Shown here: positions 44,064 through 53,175 of the stretch, in pieces
Layout: each line of letters opens with the position of its first letter
How positions within the stretch are numbered: position 1 is the first letter of the stretch
Assembly (NCBI RefSeq): GCF_025677645.1
Contig: NZ_CP106879.1
Location: forward strand, 3,224,001 to 3,288,000
Direction of reading: 5' to 3'
Length of the DNA stretch: 64,000 nt
Origin: Curtobacterium poinsettiae
Lineage (GTDB): Bacteria; Actinomycetota; Actinomycetes; Actinomycetales; Microbacteriaceae
Translations under genes and position numbers: made by a program
The notes under the pieces: model-generated
Told to the model about the DNA's origin: nothing
What the model saw: the letters and a program-made list of their open reading frames with translations, nothing else
The model's database searches: none

Positions 44064-46148
44064 ATGACGAACACAGTGGAGGCACGGGTGGACCCCGACG
44101 CGCACGGCACCGACGCAGACACCACGATCAGTGCCCTCATCGCACGTTCCAACGCGCTCGGCTCGGATCCGCGGATCACGAACTACGCGGGCGGGAACAC
44201 GTCCGCCAAGGGCACCGACACCGACCCCGTCACGGGCGAACCGGTCGAGCTGCTCTGGGTGAAGGGCTCCGGGGGTGACCTCGGCACCCTCATCCCGGCG
44301 GGCCTCGCGGTCCTGCGCGTCGACCGCGTCCGCGCCCTGCGACAGGTCTACCCGGGCGTCGAGCGCGAGGACGAGATGGTCGCCGCGTTTGACCACTGCC
44401 TGTTCGGTCGTGGCGGTGCCGCGCCGAGCATCGACACCGCGATGCACGCACTCGTCGACGCCGCCCACGTCGACCACCTGCACCCCGACGCCGGCATCGC
44501 GATCGCCACGGCGGCGGACGGTCCGGCCCTGACCGAGCGGATCTTCGGCGACCGGGTCGTCTGGGTGCCGTGGCGCCGACCCGGGTTCCAGCTCGGCCTC
44601 GACATCGCTGGCGTCAAGCGTGACCACCCGCAGGCGATCGGCACGATCCTGGGCGGCCACGGCATCACCGCGTGGGGGGAGACGAGCGACGAGGCGCAAG
44701 GCAACTCCCGCTGGATCATCGACACCGCCGAGCGGTACCTCGCGGAGCACGGCAAGGCGGACCCGTTCGGTGGCCGCCGAGCGGGGTTCGGAGCACTGCC
44801 GGCCGACGAACGTCGCGTCCGCGCCGCCGCCCTCGCCCCGACGATCCGCGGCATCGCCGGGCACGACAAGCCGGTCGTCGGGCACTTCACCGACAGCGAC
44901 GTCGTGCTCGAGTTCCTGGCGAGCGAGCGCGCCGAAGCACTCGCGGCCCTCGGCACCAGCTGCCCGGACCACTTCCTGCGCACCAAGGTCGAGCCGCTCA
45001 TCCTCGACCTGCCCGCAACGGCCTCCGTCGAGGAGCAGACCGCGCGCCTGCACGAACTGCACGAGCAGTACCGCGCGGACTACCAGGCCTACTACGACCG
45101 GCACGCGACGCCGGACTCCCCCGCGATCCGCGGCGCCGACCCGCTCATCGTGCTGGTGCCCGGCGTCGGGATGTTCTCGTACGGCAAGGACGCGCAGACC
45201 GCCCGGGTCGCGGGAGAGTTCTACGTCAACGCGATCAACGTCATGCGCGGCGCAGAGTCGGTCAGCACCTACGCCCCCATCGACGAGGCCGAGAAGTTCC
45301 GCATCGAGTACTGGGCCCTCGAAGAGGCGAAGCTGCAGCGGATGCCCGCGCCCAAGAAGCTCGCGACGCGCATCGCCCTGGTCACCGGCGCCGCGAGCGG
45401 CATCGGCAAGGCGATCGCGAAGCGCCTGGCAGCCGAGGGTGCCGCCGTCGTCATCGCCGACCTCGACCTCGGGAAGGCCACCGCTGCGGCGGCCGAGATC
45501 GGCGGCCCCGACCAGGCCATCGGCGTCGCCGCGAACGTGACGGACGCCGCCGCGATCGACCAGGCGATCCAGCAGACTCTGCTGCACTTCGGCGGCCTCG
45601 ACCTCGTCGTCAACAACGCGGGGCTGTCGCTGTCCAAGAGCCTGCTCGAGACCACCGAGCAGGACTGGGACCTGCAGCACGACGTGATGGCGAAGGGGTC
45701 GTTCCTGGTGTCGAAGGCCGCCGCGAAGGTGCTCATCGAGCAGGGCCTGGGCGGCGACATCGTCTACATCTCGTCGAAGAACTCGGTGTTCGCCGGGCCG
45801 AACAACCTCGCGTACTCCGCCACGAAGGCCGACCAGGCCCACCAGGTGCGGTTGCTCGCGGCCGAGCTCGGGGAGCACGGCGTCCGCGTCAACGGCATCA
45901 ACCCCGACGGCGTCGTGCGCGGCTCCGGCATCTTCGCGAGCGGCTGGGGTGCCAACCGCGCCAAGACGTACGGCATCGAGGAGCAGGACCTCGGCGAGTT
46001 CTACGCGCAGCGCACGATCCTGAAGCGCGAGGTCGTGCCCGAGAACGTCGCGAACGCCGTCTACGCCATCTGCACCGACGACTTCTCGCACACCACCGGC
46101 TTGCACGTGCCCGTCGACGCCGGCGTCGCCGCGGCCTTCCTGCGGTAG
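44064..46148 (+). CDS. Bifunctional rhamnulose-1-phosphate aldolase/lactaldehyde dehydrogenase
   Basis: The 694-aa fusion has two domains. Residues about 20-410 are a class II aldolase (RhaD-like), with zinc histidines in DAAHVDHLHPDAG and ILGGHGITAW. Residues about 430-694 are a short-chain dehydrogenase with VTGAASGIGKAIAKRL and catalytic YSATK (Tyr584, Lys588). It splits L-rhamnulose-1-phosphate into dihydroxyacetone phosphate and L-lactaldehyde and oxidises the aldehyde to lactate with NAD. Such fusions (RhaEW/YuxG type) occur in Bacillus and actinobacteria. It starts 4 bp after rhaI. Confidence 0.93.
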   Translation: MTNTVEARVDPDAHGTDADTTISALIARSNALGSDPRITNYAGGNTSAKGTDTDPVTGEPVELLWVKGSGGDLGTLIPAGLAVLRVDRVRALRQVYPGVEREDEMVAAFDHCLFGRGGAAPSIDTAMHALVDAAHVDHLHPDAGIAIATAADGPALTERIFGDRVVWVPWRRPGFQLGLDIAGVKRDHPQAIGTILGGHGITAWGETSDEAQGNSRWIIDTAERYLAEHGKADPFGGRRAGFGALPADERRVRAAALAPTIRGIAGHDKPVVGHFTDSDVVLEFLASERAEALAALGTSCPDHFLRTKVEPLILDLPATASVEEQTARLHELHEQYRADYQAYYDRHATPDSPAIRGADPLIVLVPGVGMFSYGKDAQTARVAGEFYVNAINVMRGAESVSTYAPIDEAEKFRIEYWALEEAKLQRMPAPKKLATRIALVTGAASGIGKAIAKRLAAEGAAVVIADLDLGKATAAAAEIGGPDQAIGVAANVTDAAAIDQAIQQTLLHFGGLDLVVNNAGLSLSKSLLETTEQDWDLQHDVMAKGSFLVSKAAAKVLIEQGLGGDIVYISSKNSVFAGPNNLAYSATKADQAHQVRLLAAELGEHGVRVNGINPDGVVRGSGIFASGWGANRAKTYGIEEQDLGEFYAQRTILKREVVPENVANAVYAICTDDFSHTTGLHVPVDAGVAAAFLR

Positions 46149-46200
46149 CGACGACCGACGACCAACGAGCGACGACCAACGAACCGAGCAGGAGCACGGC

Positions 46201-47688
46201 ATGCACACCAGCGGCAGCGTCGCCGCGGTCGACCTCGGGGCCACCAGCGGCCGGGTGATCGTCGGCCACGTCGACCCCGACCGGGTCTGGATGGACCAGG
46301 TCGCCCGGTTCCCGAACGGCCCCGTCACCCTGCACGAGGGCGACGTCGACACCGGCCGCGACGCCCTGCACTGGGACGTCGTCGAGCTGTACCGACAGGT
46401 GACCGAGGGGCTCCGGCGTGCGTTCGCCGAGCACCCCGCGATCGCCAGCATCGGCATCGACTCGTGGGCGGTCGACTACGGCCTGCTCCGCGACGGCCGA
46501 CTGCTCGGGCTGCCGTCGCACTACCGCGACGACCGGCACCAGGGCGGTGTCGTCCCCGTGCACGACCGGATGGACGCCACCGGGCTGTACGCCCGGAACG
46601 GCCTGCAGCACCTGCCGTTCAACACCGTGTTCCAGTGGGCTGCCGACCCGTCGCTGCAGCTCGCGCAGCGTGCGCTGCTGGTCCCCGACCTGCTCGGGTA
46701 CTGGCTGACGGGGGTCGAGGCGGCCGAGCGCACGAACGCCTCGACGACCGGGGCACTGAACGCGACCACCCGTGGGTGGGACCCGGCGGTGCGGGCTGCT
46801 GCGGGCCTCCCGGCCGGGCTGCTGCCCACGCTGCGCGACCCGGGCGACCGACTCGGCCCGCTGCTGCCGTCCGTCGTCGAGCTCGTCGGCGGCCGGGCCG
46901 ACGTGACGCTGGTCGGCTCGCACGACACGGCGAGCGCCGTCGTCGCGGTCCCCGCGACGGAACCGGACTTCGCCTACATCTCGTCGGGCACGTGGTCGCT
47001 CGTCGGCGTCGAGCTCGACGCGCCTGTCCTGTCGGACGCGGCGCGACGCGCGAACTGCACGAACGAGGGCGGTGTCGACGGCCGCGTCCGGTTCCTGAAG
47101 AACGTGTCCGGACTGTGGTTGCTGTCGGAGAGCGTCCGCACCTGGGAGCGCGGTGGCGACCACGTCGACCTGGAGGCCCTGCTCGCCTCCGCCGCGGCCG
47201 TCACCGCCCCGGTCCCCGTCTTCGACCCCGCGGACGAGTCGTTCACGGCACCCGGCGACATGCCGGCGCGGATCGCCGGGTGGTGCGCGGCGCACGGGCT
47301 GAGCGCCCCCGCGTCGCGCGCGGAGTTCGTCCGGAGCATCCTCGAGTCGCTCGCGACGGCGTACGCCGAGACCCTGCGCACCATCGCCGACGTGACCGGC
47401 AAGGCCATCCGGGTCGTGCACGTCGTGGGCGGCGGCTCGCAGAACCGGCTGCTCTGCCAGCTGACCGCGGACCGGACCGGCCTGCCGGTCGTGGCCGGAC
47501 CGGTCGAGGCCACCGCCCTCGGCAACGTGCTGGTGCAGGCGCGCGCCGCTGGACTCGCTGGCCTCGGAGGGGCTTCACTGGAGGCACTCCGGAGCATCGT
47601 CGCACGGAGCGTCGAGCCCGTGCGGTACACCCCGTCGGCGTCGTCGCGCGCCGATCCCGATCGATCCCCCGTCAGGAGCCACGCATGA
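46201..47688 (+). CDS. rhaB: Rhamnulokinase
   Basis: The 495-aa FGGY-family kinase begins with the phosphate-1 motif [30 protein letters not shown] and [17 protein letters not shown] are typical of rhamnulokinases, and [20 protein letters not shown] is the adenosine-binding region. It phosphorylates L-rhamnulose at C1 with ATP. The start is ATG at 46201 with AGGAG upstream, after a 52-bp gap made of CGACGACC-type short repeats. It overlaps the lactate dehydrogenase gene by 4 bp. Confidence 0.95.
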   Translation: MHTSGSVAAVDLGATSGRVIVGHVDPDRVWMDQVARFPNGPVTLHEGDVDTGRDALHWDVVELYRQVTEGLRRAFAEHPAIASIGIDSWAVDYGLLRDGRLLGLPSHYRDDRHQGGVVPVHDRMDATGLYARNGLQHLPFNTVFQWAADPSLQLAQRALLVPDLLGYWLTGVEAAERTNASTTGALNATTRGWDPAVRAAAGLPAGLLPTLRDPGDRLGPLLPSVVELVGGRADVTLVGSHDTASAVVAVPATEPDFAYISSGTWSLVGVELDAPVLSDAARRANCTNEGGVDGRVRFLKNVSGLWLLSESVRTWERGGDHVDLEALLASAAAVTAPVPVFDPADESFTAPGDMPARIAGWCAAHGLSAPASRAEFVRSILESLATAYAETLRTIADVTGKAIRVVHVVGGGSQNRLLCQLTADRTGLPVVAGPVEATALGNVLVQARAAGLAGLGGASLEALRSIVARSVEPVRYTPSASSRADPDRSPVRSHA

Positions 47689-49010
47689 CCACGACCGACG
47701 ACCAGCACCGGATCGACCCCGCGACCGGGGCACCGGCACCCGCCACCGGTTCCGCGTCCGCCGCTCGCACGCGGGTCAAGCGGCAGCTGCCGACGGTGCG
47801 GGACCTCGCGCCGCTCATGCAGTTCAAGAAGCCTTCGCTGCCGGGTCGGCGTCAGCGGCTCGAACAGGCCTTGACGATCTGGGACCTCCGCGACATCGCC
47901 GCCCGCCGCACGCCGAAGGCCGCGTTCGACTACACCGAGGGCGCGGCCGAAGCGGAGATCTCCCTCGCCCGTGCCCGGCAGGCGTTCGAGGACATCGAGT
48001 TCACGCCCGCGATCCTGCGGGACGTGTCCCGGGTGGACACCTCGCGCGAGGTGCTCGGGGCGCCGGTGTCGTACCCGTTCGGCATCGCGCCGACGGGTTT
48101 CACGCGGATGATGCAGACCGAGGGCGAGCGGGCCGGTGCCCGGGCCGCCGGACGTGCCGGCATCCCGTTCTCGCTCTCCACGATGGGCACCACCGCGATC
48201 GAGGACGTCCGCGACGCCAACCCGAGCGGGCGCAACTGGTTCCAGCTGTACATGTGGAAGGACCGCGAGAAGTCGATGGCGCTGGTCTCCCGCGCCCAGC
48301 AGGCCGGCTTCGACACGCTGCTCGTCACGGTGGACGTCCCCGTCGCGGGTGCGCGACTGCGGGACAAGCGGAACGGGTTCTCGATCCCGCCGCAGCTGAG
48401 TGCCCGGACCGTGGTGAACGCGATCCCGAGGCCGTGGTGGTGGTTCGACTTCCTGACCACCGAACCGTTGGCGTTCGCGTCGCTCGACCGCTGGTCCGGC
48501 ACCGTCGGCGAGCTGCTCGACCACATGTTCGACCCGACCGTCACCTACGAGGACCTCGCCTGGATCCGTGACCAGTGGCAGGGCAAGGTCGTCGTGAAGG
48601 GCGTGCAGTCGCTGGCCGACGCCAAGCGCCTGGCGGACCTGGGGGTCGACGGCATCACGCTGTCGAACCACGGGGGCCGGCAGCTGGACCGCGCCCCGGT
48701 GCCCTTCCACCTCCTGCCCGCCGTGGTCAAGGAGGTCGGGAAGGACACCGAGGTGCACCTCGACACGGGCATCATGTCCGGCGCCGACATCGTCGCCGCC
48801 GTGGCCCTCGGCGCGAGGTTCACGATGGTCGGCCGTGCCTACCTGTACGGGCTGATGGCCGGTGGCGAGGCCGGGGTGGACCGGATGATCCAGATCCTGT
48901 CCGAGCAGATCGAGCGGACCATGCGGCTGCTCGGGGTGGCCTCGCTCGACGAACTCGAGCCGGGGCACGTGACGCAGTTGCAGCGGTTGCAGCCGATCCC
49001 CCGGGTCTGA
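47685..49010 (+). CDS. FMN-dependent L-lactate dehydrogenase (alpha-hydroxy acid dehydrogenase)
   Basis: The 441-aa enzyme has the alpha-hydroxy acid oxidase fold: [28 protein letters not shown], and the catalytic histidine in [14 protein letters not shown]. It oxidises L-lactate to pyruvate and feeds electrons to quinone. ATGA overlap with rhaB shows coupling. Because the upstream aldolase/dehydrogenase makes lactate from rhamnose, this enzyme completes conversion to pyruvate. A mycofactocin- or glycolate-type substrate is an alternative, but the operon context favours lactate. An N-terminal extension of about 40 residues is present. Confidence 0.9.
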   Translation: MTTTDDQHRIDPATGAPAPATGSASAARTRVKRQLPTVRDLAPLMQFKKPSLPGRRQRLEQALTIWDLRDIAARRTPKAAFDYTEGAAEAEISLARARQAFEDIEFTPAILRDVSRVDTSREVLGAPVSYPFGIAPTGFTRMMQTEGERAGARAAGRAGIPFSLSTMGTTAIEDVRDANPSGRNWFQLYMWKDREKSMALVSRAQQAGFDTLLVTVDVPVAGARLRDKRNGFSIPPQLSARTVVNAIPRPWWWFDFLTTEPLAFASLDRWSGTVGELLDHMFDPTVTYEDLAWIRDQWQGKVVVKGVQSLADAKRLADLGVDGITLSNHGGRQLDRAPVPFHLLPAVVKEVGKDTEVHLDTGIMSGADIVAAVALGARFTMVGRAYLYGLMAGGEAGVDRMIQILSEQIERTMRLLGVASLDELEPGHVTQLQRLQPIPRV

Positions 49011-49301
49011 CCCGTCGGCTCGCCGCGCGTTGCATCGTGCACGTTCGACGGTCGGACACCGGGCGTTCGTCGGTCGATTTCCGTGACGCCCCCCGAACGG
49101 GTCACAGATGATGCAAGATGTCCGTGGACGCGTCAACGAAACCCTCGGCATCCGGCCGGCTGGTGCGTCCGTCCCTCCCCGCATCCTGCGCCCGAGCATC
49201 CACGAGGAGCCCGACATCTCGACCCGAAGCACGTGCACGCCCTCGCGCGGCACGACCCCACGTCACACGTCCACGACCCCGTCCACCCGAGGGGGCGCCC
49301 G
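49011..49301. other. 291-bp gap between the rhamnose operon and the GH16 gene
   Basis: No convincing gene or structured terminator is seen. A 65-codon open frame at 49108-49305 has poor codon use and is rejected. The promoter of the GH16 gene should lie here, but no clear -35/-10 pair could be picked. Confidence 0.4.
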
Positions 49302-50258
49302 ATGATCCGCCACCGCGCGATCCTGGCGGTCGCGACCGCCGGTGCCCTGGTCCTCGGCGTCCCCACCGCCGCCTCCGCCCGCACCTGGTGGGGCTGGGAC
49401 GGCGAACGCCGCTGGCACAACGCCCCGGTGAACCCCACCCCGACGCCCGCCCCGGACGAGACGGAGACCCCGGCTCCCACCGATGAGTGGACCCCGGTTG
49501 CGGAGCCCACGCAGGACTCCGCGCCGATCGAGGACTCCGCCCCCGTCGCCGAGCCCGCACCCGAGGCCGAGCCCGAGTCCGAGGCTGCGCCGGAAGCGGC
49601 GCCCGAAGCGGGTGCCTCCCCCGCGGACCTCTCCGCGATCGCACCGGACGCCTCGTTCGTCGAGGACTTCACCGAGGACGCCGTCACCGGGCTGGTCTCG
49701 TCGCTCTACCCGCAGTCGTGGCAGGCCTACCCCGACGGCACCTCGGGCATCTACGCGCCGAGCAAGACGGTGTCGGTGCACGACGGCGTGATGGACGTCG
49801 CCCTCGGCACCGGTGCCGGAGCTGCCGGCACCTTCGGCTCCTCCGACGGCGCCTGGGACCACGTCGGCGGCTCGTTCTCGGTCCGCGCGAAGGCGACCGG
49901 CGGCGACGGCAACGGCGCGGCCTTCATGCTGTGGCCGACGTCGAACGTCTGGGCCGACGGCGAGATCGACTTCCCCGAGGGCAACTTCGAGGACAGCCCC
50001 TCGGTGTTCCACCACTCGATGACCCCGGGCAAGGAAGCCGAGCGCGTCCAGCTCGGCACCGGCGTCTCGTGGCGCGACTGGCACACCTACAAGGTCGACT
50101 GGGTCCCCGGCGAGTCCGTGACGTACAGCGTCGACGGCAAGGTCCTCGGCACGATCACGCACGACGTGCCGACGACCCCGCACCGCTTCATGTTCCAGGT
50201 CGGCAACTGGGGCGAGAAGGGCAACCTGCTCATCGACTGGGTCTCGACGACCGAGTAG
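49302..50258 (+). CDS. Secreted GH16 family glycoside hydrolase
   Basis: The 318-aa protein has a Sec signal peptide (AVATAGALVLGVPTAASA, cleavage near residue 27), then a Pro/Glu/Ala-rich linker of about 65 residues, then a GH16 beta-jellyroll catalytic domain. The active-site motif is DGEIDFPEGN: Glu221 nucleophile, Asp223 and Glu226 acid/base. GH16 enzymes cut beta-1,3/1,4-glucans or other beta-linked polymers; the target may be plant or fungal glucan or the cell's own exopolysaccharide. The start is ATG at 49302 with GAGGGGG upstream. A 46-bp perfect palindrome follows. Confidence 0.9.
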   Translation: MIRHRAILAVATAGALVLGVPTAASARTWWGWDGERRWHNAPVNPTPTPAPDETETPAPTDEWTPVAEPTQDSAPIEDSAPVAEPAPEAEPESEAAPEAAPEAGASPADLSAIAPDASFVEDFTEDAVTGLVSSLYPQSWQAYPDGTSGIYAPSKTVSVHDGVMDVALGTGAGAAGTFGSSDGAWDHVGGSFSVRAKATGGDGNGAAFMLWPTSNVWADGEIDFPEGNFEDSPSVFHHSMTPGKEAERVQLGTGVSWRDWHTYKVDWVPGESVTYSVDGKVLGTITHDVPTTPHRFMFQVGNWGEKGNLLIDWVSTTE

Positions 50259-50280
50259 CGTCCGCAGGTCCGCACCACGC

Positions 50281-50326
50281 ACGGACGGGAGGCCCGGTGC
50301 CAGCTGGCACCGGGCCTCCCGTCCGT
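50281..50326. terminator. 46-bp perfect palindrome between convergent genes
   Basis: Arms ACGGACGGGAGGCCCGGTGC and complement meet in CAGCTG, 22 bp after the GH16 stop. Relative to 20846-20885, one T-A pair is changed to a G-C pair on both sides, preserving the stem. It is a probable bidirectional terminator. Confidence 0.8.
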
Positions 50327-50367
50327 CTGCGTGGTGACCTTCCTGGCGTCACCGCGGAGCCTGTGGG

Positions 50368-50730
50368 CTAGCGCTCCTCGTCGACGAGCGCGATGAAACG
50401 GCTGCCGATGCCCTCGACCTCACGCCGCGTCAGGCCGGCGGTGGGCTCGGGCGCCTGGTAGGGGGCGTGGTAGTCGCACATCAGGTAGTCCCACTCGGGC
50501 CACCACTTCTTCGGGCGTGCTTCTTCGTCGAAGCCGCAGACCACGCACTCCAGGCGCGTCCAGACCTTCTTGGTGCCGGTGCGGTTGGCGCGAGACTGCA
50601 CGAGCCAGGCGGGCGGGTCCTGCTCGATCGCGTCGAGCTCGGCTTCGCTCAGGCGCGACGGGATGCCGTGGCGGGTCGCCATCTCGAGGGGGATGTCGAG
50701 CCGGACGGCGGCTTCGCGGCGGGAGAGCAT
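50368..50730 (-). CDS. Conserved hypothetical protein with C-x-x-C and C-x-x-H
   Basis: I do not recognise this 120-aa protein with certainty. The N-terminal half (REAAVRLDIPLEMATRHGIP, then AIEQDPPAWLVQSR) resembles the small DUF5997 family. The middle holds RLECVVCGFDEEARPKKWW and YLMCDYHAPYQ, whose Cys-x-x-Cys and Cys-x-x-His could bind zinc. It is therefore probably a cytoplasmic metal-binding or nucleic-acid-binding small protein. The start is ATG at 50730, with -10 box TACCCT six bases upstream and no ribosome binding site. It is convergent with the GH16 gene. Confidence 0.75.
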   Translation of the reverse strand: MLSRREAAVRLDIPLEMATRHGIPSRLSEAELDAIEQDPPAWLVQSRANRTGTKKVWTRLECVVCGFDEEARPKKWWPEWDYLMCDYHAPYQAPEPTAGLTRREVEGIGSRFIALVDEER

Positions 50731-50736
50731 CCGTCC

Positions 50737-50742
50737 AGGGTA
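50737..50742 (-). promoter_or_regulatory. -10 box of the leaderless Cys-rich gene
   Basis: TACCCT on the minus strand ends six bases before the ATG at 50730. Confidence 0.5.
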
Positions 50743-50863
50743 GGTCCTGCTCACCGCCACCTCGAACTGCGACGGCGGGAAACCGCCAGCGACCGCTCCC
50801 ACGCCTGGCGAGACTGGCTCGGAGCTCGCGACCGCCGCGAAGCCCGACCGAGAGCCGAGCGCC

Positions 50864-51487
50864 GTGCACCACACCCCCATCGACCCCGCGATCCTGTACT
50901 TCGGCACGCCCGTGGCGCTGCTGAGCACCATCGCCGAGGACGGCACCACGAACACCGCCCCAATGTCGTCGATCTTCTGGCTCGGGCAGACCGCCGTCCT
51001 CGGCATGGGAAGCCGATCCCAGACCGCTCGGAACCTGCTCGCCACCGGTGAGTGCGTCATCAACCTCCCGTCCGCCGATCTGGTGACCGCGGTGGACGCA
51101 CTCGCCCTCACGACCGGACGATCACCCGTCCCCGCCGGCAAGGCCCACGTCCGCTACCGCCATGAACCGGAGAAGCTCCGCCTCGCCGGGCTCCACGGCC
51201 GCCCCGGCGACACCGTCCGTGCGGAACGGATCGACGAGTGCCCGGTCAACCTCGAAGCGCACGTCGTGCACACGCGACCGCTCACATCCGACGACGACAC
51301 CTTCGTCTTCGAAGCCTCGATCAGCCGCGTCCACGTGCACGACACCATCCGGATGGCGGGCACCGCGAACCGGATCGATCCCGCGCTGTGGCGTCCGCTC
51401 ATCATGAGCTTCCAGCGGTTCTACGGCCTCGGCGGCGAGCTCCACCCCTCGCGGCTCGCTGGCATCGACGAGGAGTGGTACCGGTAG
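50864..51487 (+). CDS. Flavin-reductase-like FMN-binding split-barrel protein
   Basis: The 207-aa protein has the split beta-barrel layout of the flavin reductase family: TPVALLSTIAEDGTTNTAPM at the start, GSRSQTARNLLATGECVINL as the FMN phosphate/flavin loop, and ECPVNLEAHVVHTRPL. Members reduce FMN with NAD(P)H for partner monooxygenases or act as small oxidoreductases. The partner is not evident; the only two-component flavin monooxygenase in the window lies at 1.2 kb. The start is GTG at 50864 and no ribosome binding site is obvious. Confidence 0.82.
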   Translation: MHHTPIDPAILYFGTPVALLSTIAEDGTTNTAPMSSIFWLGQTAVLGMGSRSQTARNLLATGECVINLPSADLVTAVDALALTTGRSPVPAGKAHVRYRHEPEKLRLAGLHGRPGDTVRAERIDECPVNLEAHVVHTRPLTSDDDTFVFEASISRVHVHDTIRMAGTANRIDPALWRPLIMSFQRFYGLGGELHPSRLAGIDEEWYR

Positions 51488-51509
51488 CGAGCGGCCTCCG
51501 ACCGCGGAC

Positions 51510-51538
51510 TTTCCTCGAGCGGGCGGTCCGTGTATGGT
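51510..51538 (+). promoter_or_regulatory. Possible promoter of the efflux/esterase operon
   Basis: TTTCCT (51510-51515), 17-bp spacer, TATGGT (51533-51538), about 95 bp before the GTG of the transporter gene. The long leader contrasts with the many leaderless genes. Confidence 0.4.
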
Positions 51539-51633
51539 CTCGATCACTGAGGTAAAAGGCGCCGCGATCTGCGACGCACCAGCACGCGGCTTCGAACGAG
51601 TCGCCACTTCTTCCCTCGAAGGAGTGCGCCATC

Positions 51634-53175
51634 GTGTCCCCCAGTCCCGCTCTCACCACCGGGCACGTGCCCGGCGGCGGTTCGTCTCCTCGTCTGCGCG
51701 ACGCCTGGATCGCCCTCGCCGGGCTCTCCGCGGTGTTCCTGTTCGAGATGCTCGACAACTCCGTGCTCAACGTCGCCCTGCCGACGATCGGCCGCGACCT
51801 GGGCTCGTCGACGACGGGCCTGCAATGGGTCTCAGGTACCTACTCGGTCGCCTTCGGAGGGCTCATGCTGCTCTTCGGCGCGGTCGCCGACCGCATCGGC
51901 CGCCGCCGGGTGATGCTCGCCGGGCTCGTCCTGCTGGCCCTGGCGAGCCTCGCCACGGCGGTGGTCACGTCGACCGAGCAACTGATCGCCGTGCGGGTCG
52001 CGATGGGCGTCGCCGCGGCGATGACGACGCCCGGGTCGATGGCGCTCGCGTTCCGCCTCTTCGACGACGAAGGCCTCCGGGTGCGGGCGCTCACCGTCAT
52101 CTCCACGGCCGGGCTCGTGGGGCTGGCCGTCGGTCCGACCGTCGGCGGGTTCGTGCTCGCCGTCGCCCCGTGGCAGGTGCTGCTGCTGGCAGACGTGCCG
52201 ATCGCGGTCCTCGCGCTCGTCGGCATCCGGTTGGGTGTCGCACACGACGAAACGGCGGAGCTCCGTCGCGATCCGGTCGACGTGGTCGGAGCGCTGCTCG
52301 GCACCGTGACCACGGCCGGAGCACTCGTGACGCCGACGATCCTGGTCGAGTCCGGAGCCACTGGCTGGTGGGGGTGGGCCGTCCTCGCGCTCGCCGTCAG
52401 CTGCGGGGTGGGGTTCGTCGCCCGCGAGCGGACCGCGCGGCACCCGCTGATCGACCTGCACCTGCTCGCCCGCCCACTCGTCTCGAGCGGCCTCGCGTTC
52501 AAGGCCGCGTCGGGTCTGGCCGTCGCCGGACTGTCGTACCTCGTGACCCTGCAGCTGCAGTTCGCCTGGGGCTGGCCGCCGGCCCTGGCCGCGGTCGGGA
52601 CGCTGCCGCAGGTGGTCGTGCTGCTCGTCGGCGGCCGCTTCGTCGGGCCGTTCGTGCAGCGGGTCGGCCTGGGCCGCGCCGCCTGGATGAGCGCCGCCTC
52701 GGTCGTCTCCGGTCTCGCGGTCTTCGGCGCCCTGAGCCGGTACGGGTACCCGTGGGTGCTCGTCGCGCTCGTGCTCGTCGCCGCCGGCATGCGGGTCGTC
52801 GGCGTCGTCGCCGGCGCGTCGGTCCTCACGGGGCTGCCCGCGGATCGCACCTCCGTCGGAGCGGCGCTCGTCGACACCTCGAGCGAGCTCGCGGGCGGTG
52901 CCGCCGTCGCCGCGGCGGGGACCATCGTCGCCGCCTTCGTCGCCGGGAGCATCACCACGACCGCCTGGACCGCCGCTCGGCTCGAGCGCTTCCAGGACGC
53001 CCTCACCGTCGCCGGCCTCGGCCTCGCCGCGGTTGCAGCACTGCTCGTCGTGGTCGGCATGCTCCGAGCCCGGCCCGCCGTCGAACCGCGAGGCGCGGCG
53101 CCGGCCGAACCCGCCGACACCAACCATGCACACACCGACCCGATCACCATCACCGAGGAGACCTTCCGTGCCTGA
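51634..53175 (+). CDS. DHA2-family drug:H+ antiporter (MFS)
   Basis: The 513-aa protein has 14 predicted membrane segments, the DHA2 number. LDNSVLNVALPTIGRDLG is motif D1 of drug exporters, GAVADRIGRRRVMLAG is motif A, and GLVGLAVGPTVGGFVL is the antiporter motif C. It expels hydrophobic or antiseptic-like compounds. The start is GTG at 51634 with AAGGAG upstream. It overlaps the next gene, an esterase, by 8 bp, so efflux and ester hydrolysis are made together. Confidence 0.9.
   Translation: MSPSPALTTGHVPGGGSSPRLRDAWIALAGLSAVFLFEMLDNSVLNVALPTIGRDLGSSTTGLQWVSGTYSVAFGGLMLLFGAVADRIGRRRVMLAGLVLLALASLATAVVTSTEQLIAVRVAMGVAAAMTTPGSMALAFRLFDDEGLRVRALTVISTAGLVGLAVGPTVGGFVLAVAPWQVLLLADVPIAVLALVGIRLGVAHDETAELRRDPVDVVGALLGTVTTAGALVTPTILVESGATGWWGWAVLALAVSCGVGFVARERTARHPLIDLHLLARPLVSSGLAFKAASGLAVAGLSYLVTLQLQFAWGWPPALAAVGTLPQVVVLLVGGRFVGPFVQRVGLGRAAWMSAASVVSGLAVFGALSRYGYPWVLVALVLVAAGMRVVGVVAGASVLTGLPADRTSVGAALVDTSSELAGGAAVAAAGTIVAAFVAGSITTTAWTAARLERFQDALTVAGLGLAAVAALLVVVGMLRARPAVEPRGAAPAEPADTNHAHTDPITITEETFRA

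Noticed and set aside
46796..46818. A GGGCCTCCCGGCCGGG stretch resembling the dispersed repeat
   Set aside because: It lies within rhaB and encodes conserved-looking AAGLPAGLL, so it is probably a coincidence of codon use.
32323..49010. The rhamnose region considered as a recent mobile island
   Set aside because: No integrase, transposase, tRNA or attachment repeat was found, and base composition matches the flanks. Repeats within it are small and intergenic.
49108..49305. A 65-codon plus-strand frame before the GH16 gene
   Set aside because: Composition is Thr/Arg/Pro-rich and unlike a folded protein, no ribosome binding site, and it overlaps the real start at 49302.
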